Assembly (NCBI GenBank): GCA_026018925.1
Contig: JAKSZU010000029.1
Location: forward strand, 7,811,006 to 7,875,005
DNA from: Tupaia tana
Taxonomy: Eukaryota > Chordata > Mammalia > Scandentia > Tupaiidae
Length of the DNA stretch: 64,000 bases
Reading direction: 5' to 3'
In this document: positions 11,161-23,811 of the stretch, piece after piece
Position numbering within the stretch: the first letter of the stretch is position 1
Layout: every line of letters begins with the position of its first letter
Program-made: the position numbers and the translations under genes
The notes under the pieces: model-generated
Told to the model about the DNA's origin: nothing
The model's database searches: none
Seen by the model: only the letters and a program-made list of their open reading frames with translations

Positions 11161-11217
11161 TAAGGAGAACCTGCCAGCTGTGCTGACCGTGCTCTATCGG
11201 ACACGGTGTCCATGACG
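11090..11217 (+). other. Putative exon 1 of the KRAB zinc-finger gene (5'UTR plus two codons)
   Basis: ATG at 11212-11214 is followed by ACG and a consensus donor GTGAGT at 11218. In KRAB-zinc-finger genes the first coding exon typically carries only one or a few codons and splices to the KRAB-A exon. Here the phase-0 end would join the GGG codon at 56463, giving Met-Thr-Gly-Phe. The start of transcription is not visible, so the left edge is arbitrary. The link over 45 kb of intron is an inference supported by phase and promoter type. The exon could instead belong to another transcript. Confidence 0.55.
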
Positions 11218-11546
11218 GTGAGTCTGAGTGTGAAGGAGGAGGGTTGCGGGTTTTGAGGACCCTGGTAGGGGAGACGTGGCCCTATTCCTTGGTGGCAGCA
11301 GAAACGTGAGGGGAGGTCGGGTGGAGGAGGGGCGCCCGAGGGAAGGTGCAGCCCCTGATCCGGGCTGGGTGGGGAGTGCGACAGGAGCGTCGGGGTGTGC
11401 AGGTCCAGGGTGACGAAAGAGGTGACCTAGGTTTGCTTTCAGTAGCTGCTTTGTCAGAAGGTGTGTGTGTGCATTCAGGTGTACAAAGGTGGCTCCAGAA
11501 GCTCGGGAATGGGGTGATCCAGTCCAAGCTGGCCACGGGGTCCGTT

Positions 11547-12079
11547 TGTTATATTTTGATCAGTGAGAAAGGAGAGGACACCCAGTCACAGCCAAGTTAT
11601 AGGAGTCTTTATTGCCAGCGGCTGCGGGAGCTCTCATGTCTCTCAAAGACCCCGCAGCCCCCAGTGTAGGGAGAAGGGTGCATGTAAAGGCAAAAAGCAC
11701 ATTTGCGTTGATGTGGCGGGAATGGTAACCATTGATGAGGGGGCGGAGAAGAAAGGGAGAGGGGATCCCAATGGAAAGCAGTCACAGAAGCCAGATCAAG
11801 CAGATTAATAATTACTTAGGACACTTTCCAGTCCTTTGCCAAAACACAATGGGATCTTAATGGTCTTCATGCCTGGGGGCAAGGAGTTTATCACTAAGGA
11901 AGTTCTCAAGGTAGGGGGTTTCAGGTTACTTAGTAAAGACTGCAGGAATGTTAATCACTCTTGTTTACACAAGTTCTAAGCAAGTTTCCAGTATAGAGTT
12001 CACAATGGAGGTTCTTCTGCTTCAGGTTGAGGAGCCAGGGGGTCAGAGGACCAGGAGTTCAGCTTCCAGCTCTGCTACA
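11547..12079 (-). mobile_element. Solo LTR of an endogenous retrovirus (tentative)
   Basis: Plus-strand ends TGTTATATTT and GCTCTGCTACA give the TG...CA termini of an LTR. On the minus strand an AATAAAGACTCC poly(A) signal lies about 60-70 bp before the 3' end, as in R-U5. I could not match a target-site duplication, so boundaries are approximate. It lies about 330 bp inside intron 1, antisense to the gene. Confidence 0.5.
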
Positions 12080-12935
12080 GGATTCTGATGAGAGAGAAGT
12101 AAGCTCTCTGGTTAGGTAGATAGGGTGAGGAGTCCAGGGAATGGAGGGTAGGAGACAAATGGAGTCAGTACAGTGAAGCCTCTAATAAAAATATATTCAC
12201 AACTCTCAGCAGAAATCAGTTATTAGCTCTTGTTTCTTGCTTGGAGAGAAAGCTGCTTGCAGCCTGCTTAAGATAATGACAGCTGAAAGTAGCATGATCC
12301 GTATCATTGCTACATTCCAAATGAAAAGTGCAGTGTCTCTTGGTCTGGAGAGCAGCAGAATGAAGGACCTTGAACACTAAACTCTTCTTTCATATTTCAA
12401 AAAATTTATGAGCACTTGCTGACTAGTTAGAAATAGATAAACTGGCTGTAGTCCTGAGCACAGTGTCCAACTCAAGGACAGTGATTAGTTTAAGACTCCT
12501 GGTGGCACAAAACTCTTGAGGTGGCATTGCTTTTTAAAAAGTATTTTTTTCTCCATCTCCCTAGATGAAATTATTTTTCACATTGTTTTTTTTTATTTTT
12601 CTTGTCAGGGTCCATTCTGACACCCTGAGTATACCCATTTGTTTAGCTGGAAGCTTTGCCTGTTTTCTAATAAACTTTGTTTACTATCCTCTCCTTTTGT
12701 CCACATTTCTAATTCTTTGTGACCATCAAATAAGAACCTGCCCAGGTGTTTATCTGAACACCTAGCACTTCATATCATGGATGCTACTCTCATTAGGTTT
12801 ATCAATCTGTGGAGTCTTTGCAGACAGTGTTCCTATGGCAACTCTGTTTGTGAGGTGTCTTGGTGTCAAAGTGAATGAAGCCTCTGGTTCCCTCCTGCAT
12901 TTCTTTGGCCTTCCTAGTACTCCTGGGTAAGTTAC
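12080..12935. other. Stretch without a recognised gene
   Basis: A TTTTCTAATAAACTTTGTTT block (AATAAA at 12669-12674) resembles the R-U5 end of an LTR on the plus strand. No termini could be defined. Confidence 0.35.
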
Positions 12936-13204
12936 TTTTTTTCTTTTAAGATTTTTGCTATGGTGCACAAGTACTTGCCTCAGAGATACAGAGATGGGCA
13001 GGGTAGGTGAGGAGGAAGGAGAAATCACACCCCCTCCCCCCAGGTGATGGGCATGCCAAAATCCTTTCTTCTCCATTTTCTTCTTGGGATTTTGGGTACA
13101 CATGGACAAGCTCTGGATGTAATTTTTAAGCCACTGACTCTGGTAATCAAACTACAAAGTTGCATGTGGATCCAGCAGCCTTTGCTCAATGCCACTGGCT
13201 GGCC
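12936..13204 (-). repeat. tRNA-derived SINE, long form
   Basis: T-rich tail and AGATTTTTGCTATGGTGCAC through to the head CACTGGCTGGCCC. Flanks contain CTGGGTAAGTTA (about 12923) and CTGGGTAAATTTA (about 13210), probably a decayed target-site duplication. Confidence 0.8.
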
Positions 13205-13232
13205 CACTACTGGGTAAATTTAAAAACTTTTA

Positions 13233-13499
13233 AGGGCCATCAGATGGTGTAGTGGTTATGGTTTCGAACTCCCTCTTGGCTGAAGGAAGCGGCAGCCTTT
13301 CCCTCAGTCCAAGACCTGGCAGCTTGAAAATCGCACTAGGTGCATGTGCCTTTGTGTACAATCTTCCAGGAGGAGAGTGGAGAGAAGGGATTGTGGTGTG
13401 GCCATCACTCTTAAGGGGTGATTTCTCATCCCCCTCCCTCTTTCTGTCACTCTCCTGCAAGTGCACTCACCCAATGGCAAAAACCTAAGGGGAAAAAAA
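13233..13499 (+). repeat. tRNA-derived SINE, long form, old
   Basis: Head GGGCCATCAGATGGTGTAGT, then CTTGAAAATCGCACTAGGTG, AGGAGGAGAGTGGAGAGAAG, the CT block and AATGGCAAAAACC before the A-tail. Confidence 0.8.
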
Positions 13500-14439
13500 G
13501 AATTTTATACAAGTTCAGATTCAGTATCGAGTGACAATGATTTCTGTTAGGCAGTTTGGAGTACTGGTGAATGGTAGCATTTTATTTGGAATAAAATAAG
13601 TATTGTGAAGTTAGAAAATTATACTGTACAGGTAGGAATCTCACCTGAAAGATCACCCCTATGGCCTGAATACTATGTTAGTACTTCAGAGCAGTGGCAG
13701 AAGAGCCTGGGAAAGGAAAAAAAAAATTAGTTTACCTGAAGTAATTATTGATCTTTCTTCCTAGAGTGGACAAAATTTGAATAGTCCTGCATTCTCCTGA
13801 AGCACTGGATGTTGCTCAGGTTTGGACCAACTTTCAGAAGGGATAGAGAGTTTGACTGAGATGGGTAGGCAAAGCCCTAACGATGTTACTTATTGGAGAA
13901 AGGTTAGAGTGTGGCCTGGCGTGAGGTTATAACCTGTCATCCTGAGATTGTCTGTCTACAGTGCTCTGTAAACAGACTCCATTCTTTCAATCCGAAGTTA
14001 TTGTTTCCTGTGTTCGAGTTCACTTAAACCTGATCTGTCACCAAATTTGGCAAGTAGAGAAAAGCGGATGCACCCTCTATCTTGATAGGTTTTCCTAGTA
14101 CTTCAGGAAGGGTTTGCCAAACTATTTCTGCCTTATAAGAAAAATGGAAATAGATTTGAGATGTGTCTTTCCCAGAGTGTGGTTATTTGTAGATACTAGA
14201 CATTCTGACGTTTGGCTAGTGTTATCTGTTTTTTTACCAGATTTCAATCAATTTTTTTTACTTTCAAATTTTTTGTGTGACATTGAGGTTAATACAAACA
14301 TGACTTGTGATACCTTTCCTACCCATCAACAAATTTTGTGACTTATGTGGTTTCAAAGAGTTTTCTACTTAATAACAACAATGTCTTATTAAGATGATAA
14401 ATTCTGCAGAAAATTTATGAGCGCTTTTATTTCTTCTGT
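13500..14439. other. Stretch without recognised features
   Basis: AT-rich, short open frames only. No splice-flanked exon or repeat family could be assigned. Confidence 0.4.
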
Positions 14440-14697
14440 TTTTTAAAGGTATTTTTTGCTGTAAGACACACACAGTTACCAGAAAGAATTCCCCCCATCC
14501 CCCCCAACCTTGGGTGATGGCCAATTCTGAAATCCTTTCTCCTTCTGTCTCCTGTGATTTTGGGTGTACACATACATATTCACTCACTTACTCATGTGCC
14601 TGGCATGATTTTCATGCCACTGGGCCTGGGACTTGAACCACATACTCAGCCATGTGAAATTCACTACTTTAACCACAGTGCTTCCCACTGACCCATA
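14440..14697 (-). repeat. tRNA-derived SINE, old
   Basis: TATTTTTTGCTGTAAGACAC, then CCTTGGGTGATGGCC, ATTTTCATGCCACTGGGCCT and CCACTGACCC at the decayed head. Confidence 0.7.
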
Positions 14698-14711
14698 AGG
14701 GCCTATTTTAT

Positions 14712-14971
14712 GGGACCAGCAGTTAGCGTAATGGCTATGTCGCTGGACTCCCACGTAGTCGACTGCGGTTCGTGTCCCGGACCCGGTGGCTTAAACTCAC
14801 GCCGGGCGCGTGTGCGTGCGTGCCCAAGATCCCAAGAGGAGAATGGAGGAGAAGGGATTGCGGCGTGGCCATCCCCTCTGGGGGGTGATTTCTCGCTTTC
14901 TATCTCTCTGTGTCTCTCTGTCTGGCGAGCGCACGCGCCCTATAGCAAAAACCTCTCCAAAAAATAAAAGA
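14712..14971 (+). mobile_element. Young full-length tRNA-derived SINE with target-site duplication
   Basis: GGGACCAGCAGTTAGCGTAA head, intact middle (GGAGGAGAAGGGATTGCGGC) and short A-tail. Flanked by GCCTATTTTAT at 14701-14711 and 14972-14982. Confidence 0.95.
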
Positions 14972-15107
14972 GCCTATTTTATGTTATGTAAAATAGGAAT
15001 ATTACACTATGTGACTCTTTTAGTTTAAACCAATTTTTAAAATGTAAATAAAATGTAATGCAGTACTTGTGTATGAGTAACAAATCCTTATGTTTTGTTT
15101 ATTAATT

Positions 15108-15378
15108 AAATTTTGTTTATGTGTGTAGGAGTTTTTTCCTTAGTACACATATGCATGTCAGAGAGAGACTGAGACAGTGGGAACAAAAGTAAGAAATCTC
15201 TCCCTGGGGGGGTGGTCACACCACAGTCCCTTCTTCTCCTTTCTCCTTCTGATATCTTGGGCATGCATGCACGTGTACCCAGTGTGAGTTTTAAGACACC
15301 AGGCCTGGTACTCAAAACAGTGGTCAGGCATGTGATAGTCTAAGTCTAGTCCAGTGACATCACTGTGAGGCTATCTGC
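15108..15378 (-). repeat. tRNA-derived SINE, long form, old
   Basis: GAGTTTTTTCCTTAGTACAC, CTTGGGCATGCATGCACGTG and the degraded head GAGGCTATCTGCT. Confidence 0.7.
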
Positions 15379-15870
15379 TCTCTCTCTTTTTTTTTTTTAA
15401 TTTACAGAGACTTACAGGATGTAGAAATCTTAAAACTTCATCTACTAATGTACACAAAATTGCTCTGTAGGTTTTTCAAAAGTCTTACACATGGCTGTGG
15501 AGTTCTATTGATTGTATCTGACATGTATTTAAGACTTTCTGTCTCATGATACTGTTAAAAACATTGCTGGGGCTTAAATATATTGTTTAGCATTTTCTGC
15601 GTAAGTAACAAACTAAGTATTCTAAAAACTAACAAAATTATTTGCTCAAGGGTCTTTGGGTCTACATTTTGGGGTGAATTCAGCTGGGTAGTTTCTATTC
15701 TGGTTGACTGGATGGCAAGTGAGGCTTTAGTCATATGGTGCCTCAAGAGAGTCTGATTCGTTTCAGATGACTTCACTGTTCTGTCTAGTGGTTTATGCTT
15801 ACTCTTGGTGAGGCCCATGTATCCACCAATTTAGCCTCAGGATTTTTCAATAATGACTCTGACAAAAAGT
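15379..15870. other. Stretch without recognised features
   Basis: An 87-codon minus-strand open frame (15555-15818) shows no motif. Nothing assignable. Confidence 0.4.
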
Positions 15871-15879
15871 GAAGCACTG

Positions 15880-16132
15880 TTGCGAGAAGGTGGTGTGGTG
15901 GTTAAGGCACTGGATTCCCACATAGGCTAACTCTGTTTTGAGTCTTGGGCGTGGCAGCTTGAAAGTCATACTGGGCACGTGTGTGTACATGTGCCCAAAA
16001 TCCCAAGAGGAGACTAAAAGAGAAGGGATTGTGGTGTGGCTATTCAACATTTCTCCTTTTCCTTCTCTCTGTCTCTCTCCAGTGAGCATATGCACCCTAT
16101 GGCTAAAACCTAAAAGCAATAAAGAAAGAATG
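15880..16132 (+). repeat. tRNA-derived SINE, long form, with short duplication
   Basis: GTTGCGAGAAGGTGGTGTGG head, GGTTAAGGCACTGGATTCCC, middle region and CT block. Flanked by GAAGCACT at 15871-15878 and 16133-16140. Confidence 0.8.
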
Positions 16133-16184
16133 GAAGCACTAGTGGGCAAAAAATTTCCATACTTAGATTTCTATCACATTTTCT

Positions 16185-16400
16185 TTTATCGGTTTATTTT
16201 ATTCATGATAGAGCATGCATGTCCACTCAAGATTGAAAGAAAGAGAGGAGCACATACAGGGATTCATTACTGTGTTTCCCCAGTTCTCTTAACTCATCAG
16301 GATCTTAGGCATATGCACTTATTCACAGGCTTGATTTTAGACTGATCTGGGGATCCAGAGTTGTGGTTTAATATATACCTTCCAAGACTGCAGTTGCATT
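16185..16400 (-). repeat. tRNA-derived SINE, heavily decayed
   Basis: ATGATAGAGCATGCATGTCC then ACTCAAGATTGAAAGAAAGA and CAGGATCTTAGGCATATGCA. Head not clear. Confidence 0.5.
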
Positions 16401-16444
16401 TGTTATTGACTCCAAGCTGGACCTGCATTATGGTTTTTCTATTT

Positions 16445-16715
16445 TTTTTTTTTTTTCAGTTTTGGCTATGGGGCATGTATGCTTGCTAGAGAGAGAGAGA
16501 GAAAGGAAGAAGGAAGGAAGGAAAGGACAAAGGAAGGAAGGGAGGAGAAATTTCAAACCGGAAATAGGGCCATGCCTCAGTTTCTTCATTCTTTTCTCAG
16601 GATTTTAGGCATACCTGAACATGTGGCTGGCCTGCTTTTCAAGGTGTTGGGTCTGGGACTTGAACCATGGTTGGCCATGCGGGATCCAGCTGCATTAACC
16701 CTCATGCCCTGGGGT
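16445..16715 (-). repeat. tRNA-derived SINE, long form, old
   Basis: T-run, GTTTTGGCTATGGGGCATGT, a (GGAA)n expansion around 16,500-16,545, GGGACTTGAACCATGGTTGG and a decayed head. Confidence 0.7.
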
Positions 16716-17440
16716 GGTCTTAAAAATTCTATTTCAGTATGACTTAATTTATGGATTCTGATTATATTATTGTCTCTTGATCTTTGTCTTTGATTGCTAT
16801 TTTGTAGTTTTATAATATTTTTTATTATCAGTTACTCTAGTGCTTTAATTCAGAAATTGTCTAATTATATATGTATTTATATTTGATATTCTAGATAAAT
16901 TTTAGAATTTTTGGTCTCTTTTTCCATGAAAAGACAACATTCTGGAATTTTGATGGAATATTTGTATCAGTGACAGAGATAGCACTTCATTTTGATGAAT
17001 TTTGAAAAAGTGGTCATCTTTGTAAAGGTGAGTTTTTCTTCACGTATATATATGTAACCACATTTTTCAGGTCTATAAATTTTCTTATATATTCTACATA
17101 TTTGTTTCTAAAAACTTGCATACATGTATATTACACAAATGTCATGTTCATATAATTTATGTTGTATTTTATACTATCTATTAAATTGGACCTATAAGAG
17201 CTAAACTATGGCTTAACCCTAGGAACCACTTCCCCTACACTGCCCCATTCTTTTCTCACTTAATGACTTCTTGCCTCTTCCACCTCAGTTTCAAATATTT
17301 AAACTAATGCTATGAATTCTTATCATAGTACTTACATTCTTATATTTCTTTGAGTTTGTGCTGGTTGTATGTGTGTCTGGGAGCTTATTGAATCAGTTTC
17401 CTAAAGTATAGATAACTAGACATTCAACCTTTTTTTTTCC
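16716..17440. other. AT-rich stretch without recognised features
   Basis: Long AT-rich run with no assignable motif. May be deeply decayed LINE. Confidence 0.35.
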
Positions 17441-18360
17441 CCCTTAGAGTTCAGTTCCAAATGTTATTGTTTAGTTTTATTTATTTGATTTTGGTATTTT
17501 CCAATTTACTAAAGATGTTAAACATGTTTTACACATTTATTGGACATTTAGAAATCTAGGTAAAGTGTCTGAACAAGTGTCTTTGCCTACTTTTTTGGGG
17601 GGAAATCTCTCTTTATTCTCATTAAAAATGTTTAGTTACAGGGTCAGAATGTGGCATAGTGGCTAGGGTGCTGGACTCCCACAGGACTAACCATGATTTT
17701 CCTGGACCTGGTAGCTTTCTCACTCACTCTCTTTCTCTGTCTCTCTCTGGTGAGTATGTGTGTCCTGTAGCAAATTTTTAAAAAAGGGATAAACAAAATT
17801 GAATAAATAATTCTTAAGAATTAGTTAGTTAGTACTTGGGAGGCAGGAGGATCATAAGCTAGCAAGATCCTGTTTTTTAAAAAGTTTTTATTAAAAAAAG
17901 AGAAGTTATGTTTGATTAGACATATGGTCATTATTTTCTCACACTCTTGTCACTTCTCTTTACACCCCTTAAGTGTATCATTTGATGAATAGAATTTTTA
18001 TTTTAATGTAGTCCAATTTATAAATTATTTGAAATATTGTTTTACATAACTCTTAAAAGGTATCTTTGGAAAATATTATGTAACATGGGCAGAAAAGATA
18101 CATCATAATTTTTTGCTACACAGATATAATATTGTCTTCACAGCTAATGCTCTTTGGAAAATACTCTTTCCCTGCTTCTCTGAAGTGCTGTCTCTCTCAC
18201 TGATACAAGTTACCAAAAGCCAGAGGTATTTTTAAAAGTTTCTCTTGATAGTTCAACTGGTCTGTTTATTCATCTCATTTCTAGTTTTACACTGTTTGAT
18301 TTTTATTACTTTATAAAATTTGTATTCGAGTGTGTGTGTGTGTGTGTGTATGTTATCATT
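17441..18360 (-). repeat. Ancient L1 fragment (minus strand), interrupted by a SINE
   Basis: AATGTAGTCCAATTTATAAA and TTTATAAAATTTGTATTCGA-type segments follow the order of reverse-complement L1 ORF2 3' sequence, far more diverged than the other L1s here. A short SINE splits it at 17641-17787. A (TG)n run follows at 18330-18349. Confidence 0.4.
17641..17787 (+). repeat. tRNA-derived SINE, short form
   Basis: GGGTCAGAATGTGGCATAGT, GGCTAGGGTGCTGGACTCCC, then straight to the CT block and TAGCAAATTTTTAAAAAA. Confidence 0.75.
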
Positions 18361-18379
18361 GCAAGAATATACATTTGTT

Positions 18380-18625
18380 GGGACCAGCAGTTAGCGTAAT
18401 GGCTATGTTGCTGGACTCCCACGTAGTCGACTGCGGTTTGAGTCCCAGACCAGGTAGCTTAAACTCACGCTGGGTGCGTGTGCATGCGTGCCCAAGATCC
18501 TGCAAGGAGAATGGAGGAGAAGGGATTCCGGTGTGACCATCCCCCCTGGGGGGTGATTTCTTGCTTTCTGTCTCTGTGTCTCTGTCTGTCTTCCTGGTGA
18601 GCACATGCGCCCTATAGCAAAAACC

Positions 18626-18697
<72 letters not shown>
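18380..18697 (+). mobile_element. Young full-length tRNA-derived SINE with A-tail and (TA)n tail
   Basis: GGGACCAGCAGTTAGCGTAA head and intact body, followed by about 33 A and then (TA)18. The tail itself has become a microsatellite. Confidence 0.9.
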
Positions 18698-18699
<2 letters not shown>

Positions 18700-18728
18700 T
18701 ATCAAAATTGACAGATTTTTTTGAATTT

Positions 18729-18971
18729 CCTTTTTTTTTCCTTTCTTGAGAGAGATTTTTGCCATAGGGCACATATACTCGCAGGAAAGACAGAGACAGA
18801 GAGAACTCATCCCCCAGGTGGAATGGACATGCCACAGTCCCTTCTCCATTCTCCTCTTGGGATCTTGGGCACACGTGCACACACATCCAGTGTGAGTTTT
18901 AAGTCACTGGGTCCAGTCAACTACATGAATGTCCAGTGACTGATGTAACCATTATAGCATCTGCTGGTCCC
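18729..18971 (-). repeat. tRNA-derived SINE, long form
   Basis: GAGATTTTTGCCATAGGGCA to head CATCTGCTGGTCCC. It lies 32 bp from the preceding SINE in inverted orientation, so the pair could fold into a hairpin in RNA. Confidence 0.85.
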
Positions 18972-19164
18972 AATTCCCTGAATTTATTTTAGAGAACTAA
19001 CATTTGGTATTGCTGTTTCTCTCTCTGATATTTAGTTTTATTATCTTTGATTGCTTCTTATAGCTTTCTCTTCTCAATCATCTTTTACTAAATTTCCCAT
19101 ATCTAAACTATTAAGATTGATTAGCTAATGAATTCTTAGTCTTCATTCTTAGTATTTTTGTTTT
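18972..19164. other. Stretch without recognised features
   Basis: AT-rich, nothing assignable. Confidence 0.4.
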
Positions 19165-19263
19165 ATTTATTTATTAAGTTTTGCTATGGGACATGTTTGT
19201 TCACTAGAGAAGACAAGAAGGGAAAGAGTGGGGCCAGAAGATGGCATGATAATTAAGGCACTG
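19165..19263. repeat. Two abutting SINE fragments in opposite orientations
   Basis: A minus-strand tail piece (TTTTGCTATGGGACATGTTT, 19165-19228) is joined directly to a plus-strand head piece (GGGGCCAGAAGATGGCATGA, 19229-19263). This looks like a rearrangement scar. Confidence 0.55.
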
Positions 19264-22221
19264 TTGTTAGTTTAAGCTGGTTTGAATTTTTTACTTTAAT
19301 TACTATTGAATTTGTAAATGTATTTGTGTATTTACTTGTAATTTGACTGTCTCTTTAATATATTTGTTGAAATCTTTTATTTATTTATTTTATATTTAAA
19401 TACTGCAGATCTTTACAGCACACAAAATGAATTTTCCCAGCATGAATACACTGTATATTAGTCCAGTCCAACATACTACCGTAAACATTTTCATCAACAG
19501 ATAATTTTTTATTTTTGTGTTCCCAAAATGTATTGCTTTTTAAATTTTTATTTCTACCTTCCTGTTCCCTATTGCCCGTCTTCTTCCCATGCTATCTCTA
19601 GTATCCACAGTTGCTCTCAATGCCTTTATACATTTCAGTCTTTCAGTTTTCAGTTTCTGCCGAGCACAAACATTCAGTATCTAGTAAGTGGGACATCTAA
19701 TGCCTCACTTTCAGTCTGACTTGATTCACTTAACATTAAATCTTTGATGTTTTGTCAATTTTCTATCAAATGCCAGGATCTTCTTTTTTTATGGCTGAGT
19801 AGTATTCCATGTGTATTAGTGCCACACTTTTTCAACCCATTTATCTGTCCTTAGACATTTAGGTTGATGCCATGTTTTAATAATTGTGAATAAGGCTGCA
19901 AAAACCATGGATGTGCAAATGTTTTTCCAACTGAGTGTATTTCTGTTCTTTGGGTAGATACCCAGGAATAGAATTGCAAGATGATATGGTAGTTCTATTG
20001 TAGGTTGTTGAGGAACCTTCATATTATTCTGCACAGTGCCCAAACTAACTTAGTTTTCCACCAACAGTTTAGGAAAGTTCTCTTTCCACTGCAGCCTCAC
20101 CAGCACTTAGCATTTTTTATTTTTCTTAGCCGTTCTGACTGGGGTTAGGTAGTATCTCATTGTGATTTTGACTTGCAACTCCCTTATGATAAGAGATGTT
20201 GAACATTTTTTCATATGCTTTTTAGCTGTTTGTGTGTCTTTCTTGAATAGTTTGTTTGTTCAGCTCATTTGCCTATCTTTTAATTGGATTTTTTTTTTTT
20301 TTACTCTTTTTTTGAGAGATAAACTGCTTGCATTCTCTATACTGCTATCAGTCCCTTATCAGAGGCTTAGTTTGTGAATATGTTCTCCATTCTGATGACT
20401 GTCTCTTTATTTTTATTATTGTGTCTTTTGCTGCATAGAAGCTTTTTAACCTGATATAATTCCGCTTGTCTATTTTCAGGATTATTGCCTGTACTTTAGG
20501 GATCTTATTAAAGAAGTCTTTACCTACTGTGATGTCTCCAAGAGGTTCTCTTGTGTTTTGTACCAGTAGTTTTATAGTTTGAGGCTTTATATTTCGATCT
20601 TTGATCCATTTTGAGTTGATATTTGTTAATGCTGAGACATAGGGGTCCAGTTTCATTTTTCTGCAGGTGAATATCTAGTTTGTCCTAGACCACTCACTGA
20701 AGAGATTTTCTTTTCCCCACTGATTTGTCTTGTGTCCTTTGTGAAAAATCAGTTCTGCATGTTTCAAGATTAATTTTGCTCCATTGGTTTACATGCCTGT
20801 TATTATGCAAGTACCACACTGTTTTGATTATCACAGCTCTGTAATATGTTTTGGGGTCAGAGATTGAAATGCCTCCTATTTCATTCTTTTTGTGCAGTAT
20901 TGCTTTGGCAATGTGGGGCTTTTGATGATTCCAGTAAAATTTTATGATTATTTTTAAAAATTATGATTGTTTTTTCTAATTCTGTGAAGAACATCTCTGG
21001 TAATTTGATCAAGACTGCATTAAATATATAGGTTAATTTTGGTAGAATAGGTTTTTTTATTATATTAATCCTTCCAATCCAGGCTATGGAATATCTTTTC
21101 ACATTTTGAATCATTTTCAATTTCTCTTTTAGTTTTTCAATTTTTCTTGTAAAGGACTTTGGCTAGCTTTATTTCTAGGTATCTTATACTTTTCGTGGCT
21201 ATTGTAAATGGGCTTTTTTTTTTTTTTTCCCAATTCTATAATACCTCAGTCTGTTCACTATAGTACATAAAAATGCTATAGAATGTTGTATGCTAATTTT
21301 CTATCCTGCCACTTTACTGTATTTATTTATTACTTTCAGAATTCTTTTTGTGAATTCCTTTGGGATTTCTGTGTATATATCATGTTATCTATAAAAAGAG
21401 ATAATTTTACTTCTTATCCTGTTTGAATACCTTTTATTTTATTCCCTTGTCTGATTACATTGGCTAGGACTTCCAGCACTATATTGAAAAAGAAAGGAGA
21501 CAGTTGGCAGCCTTGTCTTGTTCCAGTGTTTAGTGGAAAAGCTTTCATTTTTTGCCCATTGCTTTTATTGTATTGAGAAGTGTTTCTTCTATTCCGATTT
21601 TGCTGAGTCTTAATCATGAAGGGATGATTGTATTTTATCAGACACTTTTTGTGTACCAGTTGATAAGATCATATAGTTTTTATCTTTTTCTGTTAATATG
21701 ATGTATTACATTTTTTGTTTTACATATGTTGAACCACCTTTGCATCCGTGGAATAAATCCTGCCTTGTTATGGTGCATAATCTCTTAATGTGTCATTGGA
21801 TACAGTTTGCTAGTAACTTGCTGAGAATTTTTCTGTCTAGATTCAACAGGGATCTTGGTCTGTAGTTTTTTTTGCTGTTATGTACTTGTCTATTTCAGGG
21901 ATGAGGGTGACAGAAGCTTCATAGAATGAGTTTGGGAGTTTATTCCTTTTGGATATCTAGAAATAGTACACTGAGAGTTAGCTCTTCTTTAAAAATTCTC
22001 TAGAATTCAGAAGTGAAGCCATCAAGAACTAGGCTATTTTTTGTTGGGAGACTATTTATTACTGATTCTATCACATTGTTTCTTATTGGTCTCTTTAGGC
22101 TTTCCATGTCTTCTTGATTCAGTCTTGGTAAATTGCATGTGTCCAGAAATGTGTCCATCATTTTTATTTACTTACTTACTTAAGTTTTGTTCATTTTATC
22201 CAGGTTTTCTTGTTCATTGGT

Positions 22222-22912
<691 letters not shown>

Positions 22913-23811
22913 TTATGCTTGTTATAATATTGCCTGTTTCAGTGTTAATTTGATTTACCTGGCTCCTTTCTCTGTTCTTCTTGATTAATTTTGTTAATGG
23001 TGAGTTAATTTTTTTTTTATCTTCTTGATGAACCAATTTTGGTTTCTTTTATTTTTCTGCATAGTTTATTTTCTATTTTATTTATATCTGCTTGAATATT
23101 TATTGTTTCTTTTCTCTTATTATTTTTTGGGGTTTTCTTGTGGTGGTTTTTCCAGTTCTCTGAGATGTGACATTTGGTTGTCCGCTTGCCCCCTTTTATT
23201 TTTTTCTTGTGAGCACTAATTACTATGAAATTACTTCTTATGACTGCTTTCACCATGCCCCATAGGGTATGAAAATTCGTTTGTTCATTATCTTTAGTTT
23301 AAATACATTTTTTATTTCAGTCTTAATTTCTTCAGTGGTTGCAACATCATTAAGTAGCAGATTGTTTAGTTTTCATGTGTTTGTGTATTTTCAAAGATTT
23401 TCTCTGAAGTTAATCTCAAGTTTGTTTTCACTGTGGTTAGAGAAGATGCTGGATACAGTTTCTGTACCTTTTCATTTTTTTGTGTCCTATCATGGGTGGT
23501 CCATCTTTAAAAATGTTCCATATGAGGGTCTGAAAAAATGTGTATTTTGTGGTTATTGGTTGGAAAGTTCTATAGATATCTGTCAAACCTATCCAATTTA
23601 TGGTATTGTTTACATCTTGTATCTCTGCTTATTTTTTGCCTAGATGATCTGTTCAAAGGAGACAGTGGGATGTTGAGATACCCATTGACTAGTATTTTGC
23701 TATCCACCTCTCCCTTTTGATCTAGCAGGCTTTCTTTCACATATTTGAGTGCCCCGGTGTTGAGTGCATAGATATGTATAAGTAGTATAGTTTTTGATTA
23801 ATAATACTTTT

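Noticed and set aside
11346-11669. 107-codon open frame after the CpG-rich promoter
   Set aside because: It begins in intron 1 after a strong donor, runs into the LTR, and lacks any motif or downstream splice signal.
18356-18886. A 176-codon minus-strand frame with poly-Phe and Tyr-Ile repeats
   Set aside because: It consists of two SINEs and a (TA)n/poly-A tract read through. Low complexity, not a gene.
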